From Persicaria tinctoria (lineage: Eukaryota; Streptophyta; Magnoliopsida; Caryophyllales; Polygonaceae), in assembly GCA_037127255.1 (NCBI GenBank), contig JBANSL010000004.1:1116001-1180000 (forward strand): DNA of 64,000 nt, read 5' to 3'. The position numbers and the translations under genes are program-made. This document shows positions 11,715-24,861 of this stretch, one piece after another; the stretch's first letter is position 1; the number at the start of each line of letters is the position of its first letter. The notes beneath the pieces are model-generated. The model saw nothing but the letters and a program-made list of their open reading frames with translations. It searched no databases and was not told the origin of the DNA.

Positions 11715-12312
11715 TAGTATGTGATATGTTTCAAATGAATATCATCCATTGATTGGTTTTTAATCCAACGTCTAGCTATAATTACGTTACATGTTACACC
11801 CTATAAATTGTTTCACTGGAACTTCACCCTATATATATAGGTCTGAGCACGAATTATTAATTAATAAAAAAAAAAACAAAGACAATATTTCAGATAAAAA
11901 CCTAGAGTTTAAAGTGAGAGTTAAAAAGTTCTAGATAACGGTAGCATAGAATCCATAGATATGAAATCTTATCCATGATGAGACCTTCCTAAACACATGG
12001 CAACATCATCGTCAATCTATTAATGACATTGACAATTATCTCCTTCGATCTCAATCCTCATTAATCCCCTCACCTTTCGCTGTCATAAGACCTTAGTGTA
12101 AGTGTAGGTCTACGTACATTGGACGACATCACAATCCACAATCACACATTCACACATTCACACCTAAATAGTTTCGAATCCCAAAAACCTGCCGTTACTT
12201 CTACGCCTAACCCTTTTAATAAATTATTTAGAAGCTATACCCTCATAACTCGTATAAATACCGATCGCTTAATTATTTACAGTTGTTACTCTCCTTGTAG
12301 ATAGCTTCTTCT
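11715..12312 (+). promoter_or_regulatory. RLP1 upstream region with TATA box
   Basis: The clearest core-promoter element is TATAAATA at 12253-12260, 53 bases before the ATG at 12313. The same box and leader words recur in the remnant at 8202-8240. RLP2 has only 'cataaaga' at the matching place. Blocks at about 12008-12230 are shared with 1430-1505 and 6618-6760, so this is the ancestral promoter of the tandem family. Confidence 0.6.
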
Positions 12313-15300
12313 ATGGGGCCTTCTATGTATTCAGTTCGACTCCTCATAATTGCATTTCTTTTACATGCTTATACAACAAGATGTTGTTTAGAGCATGAGA
12401 GAGTGGCTTTGCTCCAACTCAAGTCTTATTTTATGTCACTCAAACATCCAGCCGACAAACATCCAGCAGTGATTTTACAGTATTCCTTGGCTCCTAACAT
12501 CAGTTCATGGGACGGCAAGGGAAATTGTTGTTCATGGAATGGTGTTACGTGCAACCGATCAACCCAACATGTGACTCAGCTCGACCTATCTGATCTTATG
12601 GATTCCGGATATGAAAATGTTCTTAATGTAAGTTTATTTAATCCTTTGCGAGAATTGATAAGCCTCGACTTATCTCTGAATAACATCAATCGCTTGGTCG
12701 GAAATGGAGGTATATATCTATATATATTTCCTCTGGTATAGTATATACACATATGTAATGTAGTATGATTTAACTTATTCATGTTTTGATAACTTTTATG
12801 TATTACGTACATGTGCAGGGGACAACATGTTAAATTTGCCAAATTTAGAGTTCTTAGATTTTGCATCTAATGAGCTTAAAGAGAAGCAAGAACTCACGCA
12901 TCTTGTAGGATCACTCAATTCGCTCAAGGTGTTGAATTTGACTTTCAACGGATTGGATATTGGAAACTTTACCGGACAAGGTATGCAAATGATTTATTCG
13001 TATTATGCTCTTAAAGATCCTCGCATCATAAAAATAAAATAATTTTATGATACACCAAGTGAGGTAGAGGATTCTCATTGAAAGCGGAAACATTTTGGAT
13101 CATTTTTCATTATTAATTTTTTTTTTAAATACATTTTTGTCCTTCAGAGCTGACACATTTGAGACAATTGCGGATACTTCGTCTGAGTGGGAACCAATTA
13201 AGTGGATCTTCAATTCAAGGTACAAATTGAAAATTTTTGGTTTAGGAAAGGAACCACAAATTCAATGTAAAAGCCTAATAAGGTTTCATTTTGTAATAAA
13301 CAAGTATTTTATCAACTTAATATGTAGTTTAAGTTTAATTCATTCCATTTTTTCCCTACTAAGGGCATATTCTCCCGTAAGCCATAATGATCAGGGGAAA
13401 TAGCATACCAAAAAAAAATATTCTATAAAATATTCTCTTTTGACCTATTTTACTATTTTGCCGTCCCCCCGTAGGCCAATTTTAATAGGTTAAACTTCCT
13501 ATAAATACTATAGTAATCATGAACTTTAATTTCACATCTCATTTCCGTCACTCGATCCTATCTTTATTTTTTATTATAATTTTGATTAATTTATAATTAA
13601 AAAAAAGAATAATTTTATTTTCTAAAAATATTATTTATACAATGATAATTCAAATATGTCAAATATTATAGTCATATCGAATAACTCTTGAATATCTTTA
13701 CAGTACTACAACTTTTATTTTTGATTAAAAATCATAATTATATAATATTTAGATTTATGATTGTATTATTTATAGATTTATATAAATATTAAACAATTAA
13801 AAATAAATAAAAGATAGGATTTGATCTTCAAAAAGAGTAAGCCAAATTTAGATTTTTTTTTTGGAAATAGGCCAAATTGGGTTTTGGCATAGGGTGGGAT
13901 AGACCTGTCAAACGGGTCATTCGGGTCGGGTCACTTCGGGTCTCGGGTTTGACCGGGTTTCGGGTCGATTTCGGGTTTGTTAATTTTTTCTTTTTTAAAT
14001 TACAAAAATCATGATTTGATAATTTTGTGATAAATTTTAATTATATATAAAAAAAATTAATTATATATAATTATAAATCAACCGGGTCAAAATTACCGGG
14101 TCAATCGGGTCACCAGGTCAAAACCCAGATTACCCGGAAAATTTCGGGTTTTTCGGGTTCGGGTCTAAAAAAATTCCGGGTCGAAATTTTCAAGTTCGGG
14201 TCGGGTCACCGGGTCTGGTTGTGTTTTGACAGGTCTAGGATGGGAGCAAAATTAGGCCAAAACCCAATTTTTAACCTTCCATGGGAGGTGGTCTAAGAGC
14301 ATCTCCCATGGTAAGCCAAAAAATAGGTTTTGACCTCATTTTACTCACACCCTAGGCCAAAACCAATTTTAGCCTTTTTGTTTTTGGCCTATTTCCAAAA
14401 CAAATGCTAAATTTGACTTCCTCTTGGTCAAATGCTATTTATTTATTTATTTATTTTTAAGTGTTTAATATTTATGTAAATCTATAAATAATACAATTAT
14501 AAATCTATATATTATATAGTTATGGTTTTTAATTAAAAATAAAAGTTGTAGTATATATAGTAAAGATATTCATGAGTTCTTCGATATGAATATATAATAT
14601 TTGACATATTTAAATTATCATTGCATAAAGATTATTTTTAGAAAATGACATTAATCTTGTTTATTATAGATTCATCAAAATTATAATAAAAATAAATATT
14701 ATGTTGTTTAATGTACTAAAGATAGAATCATGTGACGGAAATGAGATATGAAAGTTCTAAATTATATTAGTGTTTATAGGAAATATAGCCTACCAAAATT
14801 GGCCTACGGTGGGATTGGGAACAACAAAGTCGTATAATAGGCCAAAATTAAGATAATATTATATAGAATATTTTATTTTGATAGACTATTTCCCGTAGCC
14901 ATTATGGCTTATAGGGGAAAATGCTCTAAAGTCTAAGGCCATCTCCCATGGTAGGCTAAAAATTGGATTTTGGCCTAATTTTGCTCCCACCATAGGCCAA
15001 AACTCAATTTGGTCTTTTTGTTTTTGGCCTATTTCCAAAAGAAAGGTCAAATTTGGCTTAGTCTTTTGGAAGGCCAAATCCTATCATTTATTTATTTATT
15101 TATTTTTAATTGTTTGATATTTATATAAATCTATAAATAATACAATCATAAATCTAAATATTATATAATTATGATTTTTAATTATAAATAAAAGTTGTAG
15201 TACTGTAAAGATATCCAAGAGTTATTCGATATGACTATAATATTAGACATATTTGAATTATCATTGTATAAATAATATTTTTAGAAAATAACATTAATCT

Positions 15301-17772
15301 TTTTTTTTAAATTATAGATTCATCAAAATTATAATAAAAAATAAAGATAGGATCGAGTAATGGAAATGATATGTTAAAGTTCATAATTACTTTAGTATTT
15401 ATAGGAACTTTAACCTACCAAAATTGGCCTACGGGGAACGGTAAAATCGTAAAATAGGCCAAAAGAGAATATTTAATAGAATATTCTCTTTTGATAGGCT
15501 ATTTTCCTTGTCCGTTAGGACTTACGGGGGAGATGCCCTAAGAGGTGTTTTTAGTAAGGGGTTCATGTGTTTTTTGGTTTTTCTGATATATGGGTTAATA
15601 TCAATTTTCCCAGATCTATGTAAATTAAGGAGTCTTGAAGAGCTAAGCCTTGACGGGAACCAGCTGAGTGGCATCCTTCCCCCATGTATATTGAACTTGA
15701 CATCTCTTCAAGTGCTCGACCTATCGGATAATAGTTTCAGTGGCAACTTGCCATCAGCCATCAACCTTCCGTCGCTTGAAAGGCTATCCATCTCAAACAA
15801 TGACTTTCAAGGCAAATTCTCTTTATCTTATCTGATGAATCATTCAAGGCTACAAGGTTTGTTCCTCTCAAACAATGCATTGCAAGTACAGGTTGATGAT
15901 GATTCAGCATATTCATCGTCGTGCTCGACCTCTCAGCTCGTGGCTCTCGGATTAAGTCGTTGCAACTTGAGTGGTCAGTCTGAAATCTTCCTGAAATACC
16001 TCTCATGCCAATCAAATCTAGAGCACATTGATCTCTCTGGTACTGGATTATTTGGATTATTTCCAGCATGGCTGCTTCAAAATAATTCGAATCTCCGTTA
16101 CTTAAACTTGGCAAGTAATTCTTTCTTCGGAAGTCTTGACCTCCCAAAGCACAGCAATTTATCGTTGCTAGACATTTCAAGCAACAAGCTGAATGGGACG
16201 ATGTCTAAGGATTTCGGGTTAGCGCTATCTTCCGTCGTGATCTTAAAAGCCTCTTTTAATTCTTTTGATGGGCATATCTCTACTTCAGTTGGCAACATGA
16301 CACAATTAATTTCACTCGATCTATCAAACAACAAGTTCTTCGGAGAGGTACCAAGACCATTGTTATCTGAACTCACTCAATTACAACTTTTGTCACTGTC
16401 AAAGAATAATCTTGGAGGAGAGATTATTCCCATCTATATGAACTTGTCATCCTTGCTGGCTTTATACTTAGATGACAACAACTTTGATGGAACCCTGCAA
16501 GGGTCGCTGACAATCTCTCAACAGTTACGCTTGCTAGATGTATCCAACAATGAAGCAATAGGGGAAATTCCTACCTGGATTGGCAACCTTGATAGCTTGA
16601 ATTCAATTTCCTTAGCAAGGAATGAATTTCATGGTGGCATATCAAGACAGCTTTGCAAACTCAAGGAGCTTGGTTTTTTGGACCTCTCAGAAAATAGGTT
16701 CACTGGGGGAATACCTCCATGTGTCGGGCTTACTGGATTGAGATTCTTGCATATGCACGGAAATCATCTTACCGGAGTAATTCCAAAGGGATTGGCAACT
16801 TTGTCAAGGTTGGAGACACTTGATTTAAGCAATAACCAGCTCTCCGGTCGTATTCCGCGATGGATTTATAAGCTCTCCAAATTGGTTATCATTCTATTAG
16901 GAGGTAATAAGCTAGAAGGGGTGTTGCCTATCCAACTGTGTCAATTGCAACAAGTTAACATCCTTGACTTGTCAAATAATAGCATTTCGGGTGCTATTCC
17001 TTCGTGCTTTCAAAATATGTCATTTGGAGAACGAAATTTCAATGGACCAATGGAATCAGAGGAAATAATGGAAGAAGAGGGAGTTTTTCTGCCTGATACG
17101 TATGCTTTGGGCTCGAAAATTCTAGAGTATGTAATCGATTTAAATTTCGACATACAAGAGGAGGTTAACTTCATTGTCAAGAGCATATATAGTTTCTACA
17201 AGGGCAATATTCTTATGATTATGTCTGGGTTAGATTTGTCATCCAATAAATTGAGTGGAGACATTCCTCCTGAATTGGGAGAGTTGGGAAGGCTCCATGC
17301 TCTAAATTTGTCCCACAACCACTTATCTGGTACAATACCAAGCAGTTTCTCCAAACTCAAGAGTGTTGAGAGTTTAGACCTATCAAGCAACAAATTGAGT
17401 GGAGCAATCCCTTCTGAACTAGTCGCTCTCACTTTCCTGGAGATCTTCAATGTATCTTACAACAATCTAAGTGGAGAAGTGCCAGAATCGGGACAGTTTG
17501 GAACTTTTGATGAAGGAAATTATCTAGGAAATCCTCTACTTTGTGGGTCTCGACTACCTAAAAGTTGTGGGATGGAAACAGTGCATGCTACTGAGAACAT
17601 GTCAACCAAAGAAGATGATGGATTTGACATGAACGTATTCCTTTGCAGCTTCGGTATGTCCTTTGTCAGTATCTTAATAGCCTTCATTGTCGTTCTTGCA
17701 ATCAACCCTCACTGGAGGAGAGCTTGGTTTGCATTTCTTGATGTGAAATTCCTTTGGTGGTTCAACCCATGA
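12313..17772 (+). CDS. RLP1: LRR receptor-like protein, 4 exons, predicted 929 aa
   Basis: Exons: 12313-12709, 12819-12980, 13148-13219, 15614-17772. All junctions are GT-AG and all introns phase 1; the spliced length is 2,790 bp with no stop. The product starts with a signal peptide (MYSVRLLIIAFLLHAYTTRC) and the LRR N-cap (CCLEHERVALLQLK, GNCCSWNGVTC). Exon 3 encodes exactly one 24-residue LRR. Exon 4 carries many LxxLxxLxLSxNxLSGxIP repeats, a non-LRR island near the C end (roughly genome 17040-17210), four more LRRs, one membrane span (about 17634-17705) and a tail of about 23 residues ending WWFNP. There is no kinase. Such RLPs sit in the plasma membrane and signal through partner kinases of the SOBIR1 type in perception of pathogens or parasites; the ligand cannot be read from sequence. 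Intron 3 is enlarged to 2.4 kb by MITEs. An orthologue of Cf-like or Cuscuta-receptor-like RLPs is plausible but unproven. Confidence 0.9.
13363..14293. mobile_element. MITE A in RLP1 intron 3 (PIF/Harbinger-like, TAA TSD)
   Basis: The left end GGGCATATTCTCCCGTAAGCC and the inverted right end GACCACCTCCCATGG are variants of the ends of MITEs B and C, in inverted orientation. TAA lies on both sides (13360-13362 and 14294-14296). A second element is nested at 13902-14235; without it the body is about 600 bp like B and C. Confidence 0.75.
13902..14235. mobile_element. Nested MITE with CGGGT-rich ends inside MITE A
   Basis: The ends are GACCTGTCAAA and its inverse TTTTGACAGGTC, flanked by TA on both sides. 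The arms are rich in 'cgggtc' repeats around an AT-rich core. It interrupts MITE A, whose sequence continues on both sides, so it arrived later. Confidence 0.72.
14297..14926. mobile_element. MITE B in RLP1 intron 3 (TAA TSD)
   Basis: The ends GAGCATCTCCCATGGTAAGCC and (inverted) GAGCATTTTCCCCTATAAGCC are flanked by TAA at 14294-14296 and 14927-14929. The body aligns with MITE C along its length. It directly abuts MITE A, sharing one TAA. Confidence 0.8.
14937..15538. mobile_element. MITE C in RLP1 intron 3 (TAA TSD)
   Basis: The ends GGCCATCTCCCATGGTAGGC and (inverted) GGGCATCTCCCCCGTAAG are flanked by TAA at 14934-14936 and 15539-15541. The sequence to its right (15542-15613) is the ancestral intron end, also present at 60930-60998 in RLP3 without any MITE. 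Confidence 0.82.
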
Positions 17773-18539
17773 ACTTGGAGCTAGCATTGTGTCATATCTT
17801 GCGTTGATGTTTACGTTCAGAATTTTCTGTGAATTTTATTGTGCTAGTTTGTATTTCTGTTGTTTGTATGACTTTAAATTTGCGATGTAAACTGTCTTCT
17901 TAGTCTTTGTCTAGTTCTTTTTTTTATCATAACTAATTTTCTGCAATTTTAATTATGTTAGTTGTATTTCTGTTGTGTTTATGACTTTAAATTTGTGATA
18001 TAAACTTGTTGTCTTAGTCTTCTTCTTTAAATCATCACAACTAATTTGCATTGTTAATCAAATGCCTTTCAATCTGTAATCAGTTGTTGTTGTTGTTCCT
18101 ATATATCTGAGGGTCATAGCATCATATAAAACATTAACATGCAATTCCATTGAAGGTTCCAAATGTTTCCCGAAACATAGGCTTTGCAATTAGGCATTTT
18201 TGAGGAGGTCAGGTCCTAGCTACTAATTACCAACACTTAACATTTGCCACTAACAAAAACAACAAAAAACTGGTAGTCACTGATTTTGTACCTGAAAAAT
18301 AAGTCAACAATCAACATTCCATTCCATCCTCCCCACCTGCCCCATATGAACAAAATCCCAATTCTTATGTGCATCCCATAGCTGCAATCTTGCCAATTAG
18401 ACCTGACAAAGGCGGCGCAAAACGCAAAGAATCAGGATTATAACTTTAAATTCAGGAGGATAACTGTAATCAGAAGCTGGGCACGAAACACAAAATTTGA
18501 GAAAAACCTGGATCTTGCTTGTTAAGAACTGTTATTTTG
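17773..18539 (+). other. RLP1 3' region with tandem duplication
   Basis: Two imperfect copies of a block of about 115 bp ('tttgtatttctgttgt ... gactttaaatttg ... gtaaact') occupy about 17815-17925 and 17940-18050. The same pair follows RLP2 (39720-39960), and one copy is at 35195-35300. Presumably this is 3' untranslated and terminator DNA. From about 18110 to 18540 the sequence is again shared with the DNA after RLP2 (to 40341 and on from 45343). Confidence 0.6.
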
Positions 18540-19811
18540 CTATGACTCCATTGAACCGGATTTCGAATCTTTTATAACATCAGCAGCCACCTGCGGCACA
18601 TTCTGCAATCTTAGTGCCTGCTCTTCTGGTGTATGGAGCAACTTCCTTTTTTGTCCATATTGATAGAACGTGAGGAAACCATCAACGTTAAGGCCAAACA
18701 AGTTTCAAATGCAAGACACTCTTTTATAACAAGGATTGAGGCAAATTTCAAGTGTATTATGAGTCAATAATGCAGCATCCGTGATACTGGACTACATAAA
18801 AGGATATAAATCTCTCCATCCTTTCTCATTGGCCAGATCAATACGGTGTTGTAGAACAATCAAACTCTCTTGTAATCGCCTGAAATTTTCATCTCAGAAT
18901 TAAAATCAGAAACAATTATGAGACCATTAACCACAGCATTTCTTCCCTAATTAGCAATACTTACATGCTTTGTTATATGTTCATTAAGAGTTTTGACCTT
19001 CTGCTGAAGATCGATCTGTTACACAACAGAAAAACATACATTACAAGTAAAACAAGCATTCTAATACAGAGTACCCTTTCGCAAGAGAATGCTCAAGCAT
19101 CTATAGCCCTCTTACATACATGGATGGATAATGAGCAAATGAAGTAGCGCAAGCCCAAGAAGATGTTGCAGCAGTCAGCAAAAATGCTTGTTTTGATTGT
19201 TTTGAAATTTTTTGCAAGTGTCATAATAGTTGAACTGCTCATAAAAAGTAAAAGATAACTTACAACAGTAGGCCTTTCAAGAATGCCTTTCTCCACTTTC
19301 TTGCGTAATTCCTCACATTCTTCTTGCACGTATGAGCAAAAAGTCAATCTAATTCCCATGTAATGGATACAGATACAGTGACAATAAAGAACAAAAAAAA
19401 AAACAGATAACAGATGAAATTGCTCTTTGATTACCTTGGAGAAATCGTCATCTGAAAGCATGGAGATCAGAACATCATCCGCCATACTGGACAACTTTAG
19501 CACAATATCTGCTTTGTTTCCGTTAGCTGGTCTTATGACATCTGAAGAAAATACGGAGAACAATAATGCTCATTAAGTCACCCAGAAGAATTGGTGAATA
19601 TAACTTTTAGAAAATAAACTATACCATATTCAGAGTATTACCTGTGACTTGAAGACGTAACGACGCTGGTGAACTGTTGCAACTGACTTGACTTTCACAA
19701 TGCTACCTACTACTTTGAGATCAAAGGCTTCTGAATTCTTCAACAGCTCCTCCACCAAACTCCTTTTCAAGTAAACAAGCTTAATGTTCTCTGGAACTAT
19801 AGATGCATAAC
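18540..19811 (-). pseudogene. Plus-3 domain half of a SWIB/Plus-3 protein gene
   Basis: Exon-like blocks on the minus strand, in order: 19641-19811 (NIKLVYLKRSLVEELLKNSE, KVVGSIVKVKS), 19435-19541 (NGNKADIVLKLSS, MLSDDDFSK), about 19264-19325 (EECEELRKKVEKGILERPTV), 18965-19015 (DLQQKVKTLNEHITKH), about 18796-18879 (LIVLQHRIDLANEKGWRDL), and 18540 to about 18680 (KRKLLHTPEEQALRLQNVPQV). Together they match the Plus-3 region and downstream helices of plant SWIB/Plus-3 (NERD-like, CCCH zinc finger 44-like) chromatin proteins. The first block needs a frame change before its donor, and the acceptor before EECEEL reads CAA rather than CAG. The 5' half lies at 33960-34425, separated by a gypsy insertion. 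Confidence 0.8.
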
Positions 19812-20339
19812 TGATGCGGATCAAGATGACCTTCTGTGGGTCCAACAATGATCTTGATCCAGGCGAGCTCTCAGGACCGATTCGAGGGCCACTGATGGCA
19901 AAGAGTCTCGTCCTCAAAAGTAAGAAGAAGGCGCCACCATGGAAGAAGATTCAAGATGTATATCGAGTGGGCCTTGGCCCATGTCGAGTGCTCTTGAGGC
20001 CCATGTCGAGTAGCTTGAATGTGTGGGCCGGTTCTAGTCTTCAAATTAGTTTATTATTTTATTAATTATTATTTTATGCAATCTATCTATCTATATCTAT
20101 ATCTATATAACTACTTAAAAGCAAAGAGTTTTTTACACATGGCGCTCTCTCCTTCATTTTTGCATTTTCGACCAATAAGCTTTTTTCCTTTTTAATTCCT
20201 CCTTTTATCTTTTTTTTTTTCAATATTCACCCAATCTACGCTAGGGTTGAGACGTCCTCCTCCTAATTTGCCGCCTCTCCACCTCTGGCGATTCAATTCA
20301 CGGGACTCCTCCACCGATTTGGGATCTACCTCATTGCCT

Positions 20340-20576
20340 TACTAGAAGAGACAGAAGGAGAGGAGTTCATAGATCACGTTGTTGGTTTCTGATTGCTTGA
20401 ATTAAAGTAGGTGCACAGCACCATTACATATAGGCGGCGAGGGCAACGGTGGTACAGCACATGCTGTGTGTCCTCGTTCAACATACATACAGACTGGATA
20501 CACAAAATGGGCTGATACAATATGCCATGGGCTTACAAATGGATTGATCAGATGGGCCATAAGACCTGCGTTACTA
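20340..20576 (-). repeat. Copia 2, 3' LTR
   Basis: I see no difference from 24862-25098 over 237 bp. Confidence 0.93.
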
Positions 20577-23500
20577 CCCCCCCGCGGTCCGAGCTGGGTG
20601 CAGGCACAGCTTGGGACGGATGTACAAAAACCGATTAGATGGAAGTGGCTTGGTAAGAGGGTCTGCGAGTTGTTCCTTGGATGAAATGAAGGCCACCTGC
20701 AAGGATTTGGCTTGAACACGCTCCCGAACGAAGTGGTAGTCCAAGGAGACGTGTTTGATGCGATGATGAAGTACCGGATTGACAGCAAGGTAGGTGGCGC
20801 CCAGGTTGTCACACCACAAAACCGGAGGGTGTTGCAGCGGAAAGCGGAGTTCAAAGAGGAGGGATTGAATCCAAAGAGATTCGCAGGTGGCAATGGCTAG
20901 GCTGCGATACTCCGCTTCGGTGGATGAGCGAGCAACAATATCTTGTTTCTTCGAGCTCCAAGAGATGAGGTTGTTGCCAAGGAAGATGCAGTAGGCGCCA
21001 GTCGATCGCCTATCGACAGGATCCCCAGCCCAGTCAGAATCGGAGTAGGCATGGAGACGAAGTTCGCCTGTGGATGAGAGATGAAACTGCAAGGAGGAGG
21101 TGCCCTTGAGGTAGCGGAGAATCCTCTTTACGGCCTGCCAGTCATGAACACATGGATGGTGCATTGATTGACATACCTTGTTGACTGCAAATGCGATGTC
21201 AGGCCTGGTGAATTGAAGGTACTGTAGGCTCCCAACAATACTCCGATACATCGTAGGATCATGGAATGGTGTGCTTTCGGTGGGCAAGGAAAGTGCCATA
21301 GGAGTCGACACAGCTGCAGCGTCCTACATATGGGTTTTGGCTAATAAATCCTGAATATAACGAGACTGTGACAAGTGAAACCCTGTTGAATCCCGGAATA
21401 CTTCAATGCCAAGGAAAAAATGCAGGGACCCCAAATCCTTAACTGGGAATCGCAAGGCTAATGCATCAATGAGGAGAGTCGACTGCCGGGCATCCGAAGA
21501 AATTACGAGAAGATCATCCACATACACTAGAACATAAACAAGGTAATCCGACTGGTGATAAATGAAAAGAGAGGTATCCGATCGAGAAGGAGAAAAACAA
21601 AGTGTGATAAGGACATCACTCAGTTTGGCGAACCAGGCCCTAGGCGCCTGTTTGAGACCGTAAAGGGATTTACGAAGCTTACAAATGTAGGTAGGAAAAA
21701 GAGAATGAGTGAAACCTTTGGGTTGTTGGATGTATACGTCCTCCGTTAGGTCCCCATGGAGAAAGGCGTTCTGAATATCAAGCTGCCGAACTGTCCAATG
21801 ATGTGTAGCCGCAAGAGATAGAAGTAATCGAATGGTCGTGGGCTTAACTACGGGACTGAATGTCTCCGAGTAATCAATGTCGTGAACTTGATTGAACCCT
21901 TGGGCAACTAATCGAGCCTTTCGACGCTCAATGTGACCCGTGGCTAGGCGTTTGGTTTTGAATACCCATTTAGTCCCAAGGACATTGAAGGATGGATTGG
22001 GCGGGACAAGTGTCCATGTATTGGTGGCAAGAAGCGCATTGAATTCGGCAAGCATAGCCTGCTGCCATTCAGGGTACTTGGAGGCTTCTGTGTAGGAGGT
22101 TGGCTCATCGGGAACGGATGAAGAAAGGTGAGTATGGGAGCATTGAGGCGATGGCCACGGGATTGTACCATCCTGACGAACCAGGGCTTTGTGATATTGT
22201 GTTTGGCTCGAGTCTGCATAGGATGAGTATTGGAGAGGGGAGGCGCCGGTGGCAAAGAGGGCAAAGTGGGGGAATTGGAGGCAGGGGATATATTTGACGG
22301 GGAAGAAGGAGGGTCCAAGAGGGAGGGATTTGGATCAGGGGGATTAGTGTTTGGGCTAGGTGGGGAGGGAGCCAAATGGGGCTCAGGAGGAGAGATGGGC
22401 CCAAAGTGTTGATGCTGGACAGGCCCAAGTAAAGATGGATGGAGTATAGAAAATGCAGTGGGTGTGCAATCTGGGTCTTCTGAGGAGGGAGATCCACTCA
22501 TATTAGAAAAGGGAAAAGTTTCTTCATGAAAAATGACATCACGAGACACATAGTAGCGAGAAGTTGTCCAATCAAAACAAATATAACCATGATGTTGGGA
22601 GCTATATCCGAGGAATATGGTTGGTGTGGATCGGAAGGAAAGCTTATGGGTGTTATAAGGGCGAAGGTTAGGAAAAGCAAGACACCCAAAAACTCGGAGA
22701 AAACCATAGTCGGGAGGATGATGATGAACGAGTTCAAAGGGAGATTGATGTTGGAGGACCGGAGTAGGAAGACGGTTTAGGAGATAAACGGATGTTTCAA
22801 ACGCAAAATCCCAATAAGAGAGGGGAAGAGAGGCATGTTTGAGCAATGTGAGCCCCATGTCGACAATACGGAGATGTCGAGACTCGACGGTCCCATTTTG
22901 TGGATGAGAATAGGGACATGTGAGATGATGAGCAATGCCATTGTCTTGGAAGAAGGCACGAAGCGGCTTGAATTCAGAACCATTGCCCGTTTGGACACTT
23001 TTAATGGTTGTGGAAAATACATTAGTGACGAACTTAGCAAAAATAATAAAGGTGGAGGACACATTAGATTTTGATGCAATGGGAAAGATCCAAATGTATT
23101 TTGAGTAGTCATCAACGATAGATAAATAAAACCGACAACCCTTCTCAGAGGTGTAATGAGCCGGACCCCAAACATCAACAAAAAGAAGTTCCAAAAGACG
23201 AGTGGATCTACTAGTGGAAGCCGGATGCGGAAGAGCATGAGCCTTGGCCCAAGAGCAACTTTGACAAGGTTGTGTTGGGCGAGAGGAAGTGGGCTTCTTG
23301 ATGGAGACAAGAATAGAGCGGGTTAGGGCGTCGGATGGGTGTCCAAGTCTGTGATGCCAACGAACAAAAGATGAGGAGTCAGTGGTGATAACAAGAGCTT
23401 GAGGATGCGACGACAAAGGCGAGACATCAATCGGCAGCTTGTAGAGGCCTCCCTCAACAGTTCCCTTGAGGAGGACGCAGTGAGTCTGCACATCCTTAAT

Positions 23501-24823
23501 GAAAAAGCAATGAGAATGAAATTCAAAGAACACTTTATTATCAAGGCAAAATTGATGCACAGAAAGCAGATTTTTGGAAAGTGTAGGGCAATGAAGGAGA
23601 CGAGAGAGAGAAAAGGTACGGTGGGGAGTAGAGAACTGAGCAGATCCTTGATTAACAATCGGAACCGAGGAGCCATCACCAAGGAGGACTTGTTCTGTTC
23701 CATTGTAAGGGAGTGAGTCTAATCGCAAGTTCGAGATATCCGGCGTATAGTGTCGATTCGCAGCAGTATCAGGATACCAAGTGTTGGTGTAATGTGCTTG
23801 GAATGACTGCGGTGGCGGCGTTTGAAAAGCTTGATCAAATCGATGCCAGCAGGAGGGTGCCATGTGACCCCGTTTAAGGCAAAGTTGACAAATGGGTCGC
23901 GGGTCAGGTAGCCCATTGAAGGTCTGAGATCGAGGTGGAGGTTGGGACTGATTTGAAGGAGAGGAGGTGTTTACATTTGGTTCGCGGCCCCGACCGCGGC
24001 CACGACCACCATCGCGGCCCCAACGGAAGGAACCCCTGCCACGAGAGCTATAAGTGAAGTTGGCCTCTGGGGATTGATGTTGCGAAGGAGGGCGAGGGAG
24101 GTTAGGGGTAGGCGGAGTGGGTAGCAGTCCTTGTGTGGGAGAGGTGAGGCGAGATTCATAATTTAGTAAATGAGAAAGAACCATCTTAGGGTCAGGGGTA
24201 TGTGGTTGGGTGGTAAGGGAGGTGACTAGGGATTCATATTCTGACCCCAAACCAGCAAGCAAGTAAGAAGTAAATTCGAGATCTGAAACAACCTGACCTG
24301 CACCAGCAAGTGTGTTCACGAAGCCCTTGGCTCGATTGAAGTATTCGGTGACAGTCTCCGAGCCTTTCCGAAGTGATGCGAGTTGAAAACGGGCCTGCAT
24401 AATCTGAGCAGCAGACCGAGTAGCATACAGCTCATGAAGAAGAGTCCAAATCTCAGCCGAAGTTTCGCAATCGATGACTTGAGCAAGGATGGGCTCGGTG
24501 AGGGAGGAAGTAAGAACCGCCATCACCAATAAATCTCGGGTAACCCAGTCCTGATAGGATGAATTCGGGGCTCCATCTGCAGTGGTAGGAAGAGGTCGAG
24601 GATGAGTTCCTTCGGCGAAGCCAAGCAGCCCCTGGGAGCCTAGGTAAGGTCGCACTTGGGCTCTCCATGTGGGAAAGTTGGTTTGCTTTAATTTGATGGG
24701 TATAAAGCTTGAAAAAGAAGGGAGAGAGGAAGCTACAGTCAACAATGGTGGTGTTTGCTGAGAGTTTGAGGAAGGTGGTGGCTGAGAGTTTGATGAAGGT
24801 GGGGAGGAGTTAGGATCGGCCAT
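20574..24823 (-). pseudogene. Copia 2 gag-pol with one frameshift and one stop
   Basis: The ATG is at 24823. The first frame runs to about 22172 and holds gag, a zinc knuckle CQLCLKRGHMAPSC, a protease with DTA instead of DTG (WYPDTAANRHYTPD), and integrase with FVDVWGP but SVQTGNGSEF, where copia 4 has SVQTDNGSEF: the second catalytic Asp is Gly. Near 22172 the frame shifts by one base. The reverse transcriptase (LVYVDDLLVISSD) follows to a TAG at 21324-21326, after which RNase H (DSDWAGD, STEAEYRS) continues in the same frame to 20574. It cannot encode a working integrase, so it was either mobilised in trans or damaged after arrival. Confidence 0.92.
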
Positions 24824-24861
24824 GGCTGAGGACGTTTGTCCTTATCTCGGCTCTGATGCCA

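Noticed and set aside
13095..13403. Open frame across exon 3 and intron 3 of RLP1
   Set aside because: The first part is exon 3 read out of frame and the rest is intron; the spliced model gives an uninterrupted LRR frame instead.
15508..15613. Upstream extension of the long RLP1 frame
   Set aside because: It begins inside MITE C without an ATG; the AG acceptor at 15611-15613 and phase 1 joining to exon 3 explain the true start of this exon.
22100..23703. Numerous opposite-strand frames over copia 2
   Set aside because: They are shadows of the gag-pol frame, whose motifs are unambiguous on the minus strand.
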